Positions 7,701 to 10,382 of a stretch of DNA of 10,382 nucleotides are shown here, one piece after another. Position numbers and translations under genes: made by a program. Position 1 is the stretch's first letter; each line of letters starts with the position of its first letter. The notes beneath the pieces were generated by a model. That model ran no database searches and was not told the DNA's origin. It saw nothing but the letters and a program-made list of their open reading frames with translations. The stretch spans positions 1-10,382 of the forward strand of contig CALBGU010000075.1 in NCBI GenBank assembly GCA_937893155.1, in the 5' to 3' direction. The DNA comes from an uncultured Treponema sp. (GTDB lineage: Bacteria > Spirochaetota > Spirochaetia > Treponematales > Treponemataceae).

Positions 7701-9756
7701 ATTTGTCGCCGATAATCTCGCCGAACACCTTGAACGCGCCGCGCAAAAAATACACCAACAGCCCCACCAAAAACGCAAAGACAGCCCACACAATCGCGCC
7801 GCCCTTAAAGTCCAGCCAATGCACAAAAAACGCAAACGACGCAACCGAGCTAATCAGCACCGCGCGAACTTTCCAACTCTTCGCCGCCGACACAACATTC
7901 TTTTGCAATCGCTGAATCGGCTTTTCGGCGTGGAACTTTTTGGCAAGAGCGTCCGAAATCGCATTCGCCGTGCAGATGAGCGCAAAAACCACAAGCGCAA
8001 CTCCCGCCACGATGAGCGAGCCGATGACGATACCAAAAAAATGCCAGCACACAAACAACAGCACCGCAAAAAACACGGCGAGAATCCGCCAGATTTTCCC
8101 CAATGGCGCAATATGTTCATCGTCAATATGCCGCTGCCACACATCAAAAAGGGCAAACAGCGTGCCGAAACTAAACGCCGTCGGTGTCGCCGCATACTCT
8201 ACCGAATCGCGCAGAACGGCAAGCAGCAGCACGCGCAAAACAAGGTCGATACAGCACAGAACAGCAATAAACGACAGCAATTTTCGCCCTTTAGAGCGCA
8301 ATCTGCCAGAGATGAACGACAAAATCGCATATCCCACTGCGTAACTGACCGCCGCCAGAGCCAAGGAGAGCGCAACCGAACGCAAAAACAGCGAAAACTG
8401 CTCAAACGCGCCCATATTTATCCTGCCCGACGAAAAAAGAGCCGCATTCAAAAAGCTCATCACCAAAAAAATGAACGTGAACAGCGATTTTTTCTCCGAT
8501 AATTGCTCTACATACGGCGTTTTCACCACTTCCACATTGTTCACCCACTCATCTCCGTCGTCGGAAACCTCACCCCCTGCCCCTCTCCTAGCAGGAGAGG
8601 AGAAACTCGCGCCAGATTGACGTATCAGCGTGTCCATTTCCGCCGCGGTGAGCGGAGATGTGATAAGATACATATCCTTTTCGCCGAGAATAAAGTTTCT
8701 GCTGTTCGCCGAGAGCTTCTTGAGCATCTCCAGCGCATAATAATATTCCATTACGGCGCGCGTCTTGCCCTCTTTGTCCTGCAAAAACAGCCGCCATTCC
8801 TCAATTTCCGTATCGTCATTGAGCGAATACATATTTTTCGGCTCAATCGGCAGCGCAGTAATCACCCCCTCTTTGAGCGCGAACACACCGCAATCTTTGC
8901 CCGTGTCTTTTTGCTTGTACAATTCAGGGTCATTCACTGTCGCATTAAACTTTTTCCATTTTTTCGACTCTGGGTGGCTCTGCACGAACTGTCTCAGTTG
9001 TGTCCGCTCGCTCATAAACGCACTCGACTGCCACGGCTTTTTATCGTCCACATCATCAGCGTCCTCGTCCTCATACTCGCGAATGGCAGAAATCACGTCG
9101 CCGAACAGCCCCGTTTTGTCCACTTCACTCACTTCGTCGTCATCGTCTTCGCCAGCGTTTTCTTTTTTCTCTTTCGTCTCGCGGAGTTTCGCAAACACAT
9201 CGGAAAAAAACGGATTCTCCCTCTCTTCCTCCGCGTCGTCATCGTCCATTTCTGGCATCAAAGCGAGAGTGTTCGACCAATATTCCGCCTCCAGCTCTCG
9301 CACATCGAAAACGTCGCCGTCATACACCACGCGCTTTATCGCCTTTTTCATCTCGTCTTCGATATGCGAAAGTTCTTCTATCAGCTTCGCATTTTTCGCC
9401 GCAATATCGTCCGTGTCGTCGTCCATTTCGTAGATTTCCGCACATTCCAAGTGAATATACATTCGCCTGTTCTTCTCTTCGCGCAAAAACGAAAGCACCT
9501 TGTCGCACCGCTCGCGATATTCCTCGGGCAACTGTATAAAAAACGCCGACAACCGCGAAAGCCCCATATCATAACTCGCCGTAATTGCGATTTTCTCATC
9601 GCTGTCGAACACAATCGATTTCGCCGCCGTCGGATTCACGCTCACGAGAATGCGATATATCAGCGGAATGTTCGCCTCGCTCTCCGACAGCGCCACCACG
9701 CGCACAATTCTCCCGTCCGCCGACCTATCGAACGCATAGACATAACTTCTATTCAT
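4789..9756 (-). CDS. Giant mosaic membrane protein: CGVF repeats, FGE-like domain, C-terminal DUF1963
   Basis: This is a 1655-residue protein. Residues 1-160 (MNRSYVYAFDRSADGRIVRV) recall an uncharacterised N-terminal domain opening with (A)NRSYLYA, possibly DUF7822. Acidic linkers run about 165-245. A repeat of roughly 100 residues occurs three times (287-383, 716-828, 858-971), each opening with CGVFxL. Residues 424-680 hold about seven hydrophobic membrane segments. Residues 1030-1237 resemble a SUMF1/formylglycine-generating-enzyme domain (YWAIQYCNALS, then CYSIDGETNPDAW, NGWRLPTLEECRRAA and a final IRICRNA), but the GGSW box is missing, so it is probably non-catalytic. Two further membrane segments lie at 1286-1322. 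Residues 1370-1655 are a DUF1963/YwqG domain (SKFGGLPYW, LYLLAQINFADVPPL, GGHPQFTQG, MWGDMGIANFF, YNWDCY). ATG 9756 is chosen for AAGGAG eight bases upstream; 25 further open codons run back into the terminator. The gene is transcribed alone. The function is unknown; a membrane-bound sensor or scaffold is only a guess. Confidence 0.9.
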   Translation of the reverse strand: MNRSYVYAFDRSADGRIVRVVALSESEANIPLIYRILVSVNPTAAKSIVFDSDEKIAITASYDMGLSRLSAFFIQLPEEYRERCDKVLSFLREEKNRRMYIHLECAEIYEMDDDTDDIAAKNAKLIEELSHIEDEMKKAIKRVVYDGDVFDVRELEAEYWSNTLALMPEMDDDDAEEERENPFFSDVFAKLRETKEKKENAGEDDDDEVSEVDKTGLFGDVISAIREYEDEDADDVDDKKPWQSSAFMSERTQLRQFVQSHPESKKWKKFNATVNDPELYKQKDTGKDCGVFALKEGVITALPIEPKNMYSLNDDTEIEEWRLFLQDKEGKTRAVMEYYYALEMLKKLSANSRNFILGEKDMYLITSPLTAAEMDTLIRQSGASFSSPARRGAGGEVSDDGDEWVNNVEVVKTPYVEQLSEKKSLFTFIFLVMSFLNAALFSSGRINMGAFEQFSLFLRSVALSLALAAVSYAVGYAILSFISGRLRSKGRKLLSFIAVLCCIDLVLRVLLLAVLRDSVEYAATPTAFSFGTLFALFDVWQRHIDDEHIAPLGKIWRILAVFFAVLLFVCWHFFGIVIGSLIVAGVALVVFALICTANAISDALAKKFHAEKPIQRLQKNVVSAAKSWKVRAVLISSVASFAFFVHWLDFKGGAIVWAVFAFLVGLLVYFLRGAFKVFGEIIGDKFSRDGVDVDGVDDEEMGGNMPEIIHIGALQTPCGVFSLTQGEAIALPMNPKSIFSLSDTTIYFWRLFVYDASGEQIADLDYERALWWLKATADEKAGEGVKELEDGFEYVVLHSLSAESLASIIDAVKADAETDDVNYLRLKGERSEDAEEEETAEEPSVNDDMSFETLGKEGVLCGVFHLFAGRTARFPVDPRALYRGEAQGGKASDCALWRMRLYDEEHFEIADLEFYHAMWWLKTRAPDGVIALDSRENLIVGEPLTTEELLEMKETVEAGAGDEDAEYLRLKAEKKEKGTSFWELSAGTDKKMHGAVSAARASENVWEYEDEEEGEENSFEDGLSRKTVLSTAYISGVAFETVRLSGDEKHPKGVEMLKAVLTRAQSDCGGEYVFSESAQLGEDIDDDRYPIDSFNFYWAIQYCNALSLTCHLEPCYSIDGETNPDAWGTAPHHEYNSFTKKWNENTENEAVFARVVCNFDANGWRLPTLEECRRAANTDGIEKETIYEIKQLWIWSDDVPRHSALVQSDWKSGELTAEAQEPQEVRPSYSIRICRNADIGSSLPLADSFGAERAESDARKTQDDEKAFDYFQGAAQTGKKSKGTWRSLLIPFSIVVGGLILFWLTGSIAVCYGVGVLLFLTRGFWSACDEKEEKKLRRESSSNEKNTPIREAVERITAGKKAEYTHEEAAAILEYLKKMYSMPAVRIRAEDRTGKPMLAMTASKFGGLPYWTRGEEYPTGENGEKLYLLAQINFADVPPLPDYPRSGLLQIFIANDDMYGWDAIEHGTKTPQKNWRVVWRDVVSPSLAMSAAELSAMGVRAAQKTGADGEEISLPIENEFGLTFEKIESHINPSCDGFGEAVKKAAVNLGLPVFAGWDYEWFSDVDYQEFYGDGRVAPHQIGGHPQFTQGEIRPDGDILLLFQMASEWIATGGDDDDDEMNAIMWGDMGIANFFLSREDLRARDFSRVLYNWDCY
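8575..8603. repeat. REP-like palindromic element inside the giant gene
   Basis: The plus strand carries CTCACCCCCTGCCCC running into a perfect hairpin, CCTCTCCT-AGC-AGGAGAGG (8582-8600). This resembles the widespread dispersed element that reads LTPNPSPxRRGE when translated; here the plus strand reads LTPCPSPSRRGE. On the coding strand it adds the in-frame peptide SFSSPARRGAGGEVS at about residues 384-398, between the first CGVF repeat and the membrane block. Confidence 0.7.
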
Positions 9757-9764
9757 CTTCTCAT

Positions 9765-9770
9765 CTCCTT
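9765..9770 (-). promoter_or_regulatory. Ribosome binding site AAGGAG of the giant membrane protein gene
   Basis: AAGGAG on the minus strand at 9770-9765 lies 8 bases before ATG 9756. This sets the start there and excludes the earlier in-frame codons (to 9831), which overlap a terminator hairpin. Confidence 0.8.
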
Positions 9771-9776
9771 TTGTAT

Positions 9777-9804
9777 ACATTACATATAAAACAGGCATAG
9801 TCAA
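9777..9804 (-). promoter_or_regulatory. Possible promoter of the giant membrane protein gene
   Basis: TTGACT (9804-9799) and TAATGT (9782-9777) are separated by 16 bases. The -10 is weak and the -35 overlaps the 3' arm of the terminator hairpin. It is proposed mainly because the upstream gene appears to be terminated here. Confidence 0.35.
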
Positions 9805-9828
9805 CAGATTTAACTGTAAAACTATGCC
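9788..9828 (-). terminator. Hairpin terminator after the restriction endonuclease gene
   Basis: GGCATAGT (9828-9821) pairs perfectly with ACTATGCC (9801-9794). An inner ACAG/CTGT pair (9817-9814 with 9807-9804) extends the structure. It is followed by TGTTTT, a rather short T tract, 25 bases after the upstream stop codon. Confidence 0.6.
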
Positions 9829-9853
9829 CAAAAACTATATAAACTCGTATCGC

Positions 9854-10382
9854 TTAGAAATCAAGCAAATAAATACCGTTCTCATATTTTCTAAAAACCA
9901 CATACGTTTTTCCGTATTGTTCCAACATTTCTTTTGTAATAAACGCACCACTCGGCAAACCAAGTTTTTGCCTGAAAAACTGTCCAAGAAAAGCATTACT
10001 TTCCGCTGTATGAATACCTTTATTGTTGGCTTGTGCAATTCTCATAAAAACAGGCGAAAAACCATTCGGAATAACCTTGAAAAGAGGATTGTTTTTATCT
10101 TCAGGACTTTGCTTTAAAGGAAAGAATCCCTCTTTCCTGTCTTTTTTATTATAGGGAATATACGATTGGTCTTTATTCCGTTTTGTGCCGTCCTTTCGTA
10201 TTCCCCAATTCAAGCCAGAACCAAAACCTGTTTCCTTACCGTTCGCTTTTAATAAAGAAATCTTGCAGGTATCAAGCGGTGTTTTTCCGTTAAACATATC
10301 CCAAGACAGATTCTCGAGATTATATTTATCTATTTCATTGTCAGATTCTTTTTTCCTTGAGAAACTGATTTTATCTCTTACC
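9854..10382 (-). CDS. NgoFVII-type (PLD-fold) restriction endonuclease, C-terminal part
   Basis: The frame is open to the right edge, so the 5' part is missing; 175 residues are visible. The visible part carries the C-terminal landmarks of the NgoFVII-like type II restriction endonucleases: KISLLKANG, then GSGLNWG, DQSYIPYNKKDRKEGFFP, RIAQANNKGIHTAESNAFLG, QFFRQKLGLPSGAFITKEML and a final FRKYENGIYLLDF. In this family the phospholipase-D-type catalytic HKD motif lies in the N-terminal half, off the window, so activity cannot be judged. Such enzymes cut unmethylated DNA and are normally encoded beside a cytosine-5 methyltransferase; none is visible downstream, so it would have to lie beyond the right edge. 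The segment is AT-rich, unlike the giant gene that follows, consistent with transfer. An internal ATG at 10297 is not the real start because the preceding 28 codons continue the family sequence. Confidence 0.8.
   Translation of the reverse strand, partial: VRDKISFSRKKESDNEIDKYNLENLSWDMFNGKTPLDTCKISLLKANGKETGFGSGLNWGIRKDGTKRNKDQSYIPYNKKDRKEGFFPLKQSPEDKNNPLFKVIPNGFSPVFMRIAQANNKGIHTAESNAFLGQFFRQKLGLPSGAFITKEMLEQYGKTYVVFRKYENGIYLLDF

Noticed and set aside
8503..9789. Long open frames on the plus strand (for example 8503-9789, 7582-8502, 1156-2124 and 4756-5439)
   Set aside because: They lie opposite well-supported minus-strand proteins with recognisable domains, have no ribosome sites and read as basic low-information sequence; they are antisense shadows of GC-biased codons.
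9757..9831. Longer N-terminus of the giant protein starting upstream at 9831
   Set aside because: These 25 codons cross the terminator hairpin and the ribosome binding site; AAGGAG eight bases before 9756 gives a better start.
1..10382. CRISPR array, tRNA, rRNA or transposase
   Set aside because: I saw no regularly spaced repeats, cloverleaf-like segments or transposase motifs on either strand.

Overview
The window looks like an accessory region of a host-associated spirochaete, most likely Treponema. I infer this from the protein families, not from any marker gene: a NADase-type glycan-binding protein, a degenerate formylglycine-generating-enzyme (SUMF1-like) domain with Treponema-style phrasing, and a DUF1963/YwqG domain. 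Every supported gene lies on the minus strand, so transcription runs from high to low coordinates.

From right to left: (1) 10382-9854 is the 3' end of a gene for the C-terminal half of an NgoFVII-type (phospholipase-D-fold) restriction endonuclease, followed by a hairpin terminator. (2) 9756-4789 is one giant gene for a 1655-residue membrane protein. Its order is an N-terminal domain, acidic linkers, a first CGVF repeat, a block of about seven membrane segments, two more CGVF repeats, an FGE-like domain, two membrane segments and a C-terminal DUF1963 domain. A REP-like palindrome sits in frame inside it. (3) 4780-4094 is a vapBC toxin-antitoxin operon with its own promoter and a palindromic operator. 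The vapC gene is frameshifted at a run of eight A. (4) 4002-3719 is an orphan brnA antitoxin behind a consensus promoter. Only about nine codons of the brnT toxin seem to remain. Two 60-bp, 58/60-identical direct repeats bracket this unit, each carrying a terminator hairpin. (5) 3645-1 is a tight three-gene set: an 822-residue two-membrane-segment protein of unknown function, a small lipoprotein gene broken by a one-base frameshift, and a secreted lipoprotein with a NADase-type glycan-binding domain that runs off the left edge.

The restriction endonuclease tail and the toxin-antitoxin stretch are visibly AT-rich. The large genes on either side are GC-richer, which suggests that small defence and addiction modules were inserted between envelope-protein genes. 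Three of the small genes are damaged (small lipoprotein, brnT, vapC), so the interval looks like decaying accessory DNA, although consensus sequencing errors could explain the two single-base shifts. No tRNA, rRNA, CRISPR array or transposase was seen, and no gene-free stretch exceeds 300 bases. I see no convincing complete new system. The most unusual objects are the giant mosaic protein and the repeat-bounded brnA unit.
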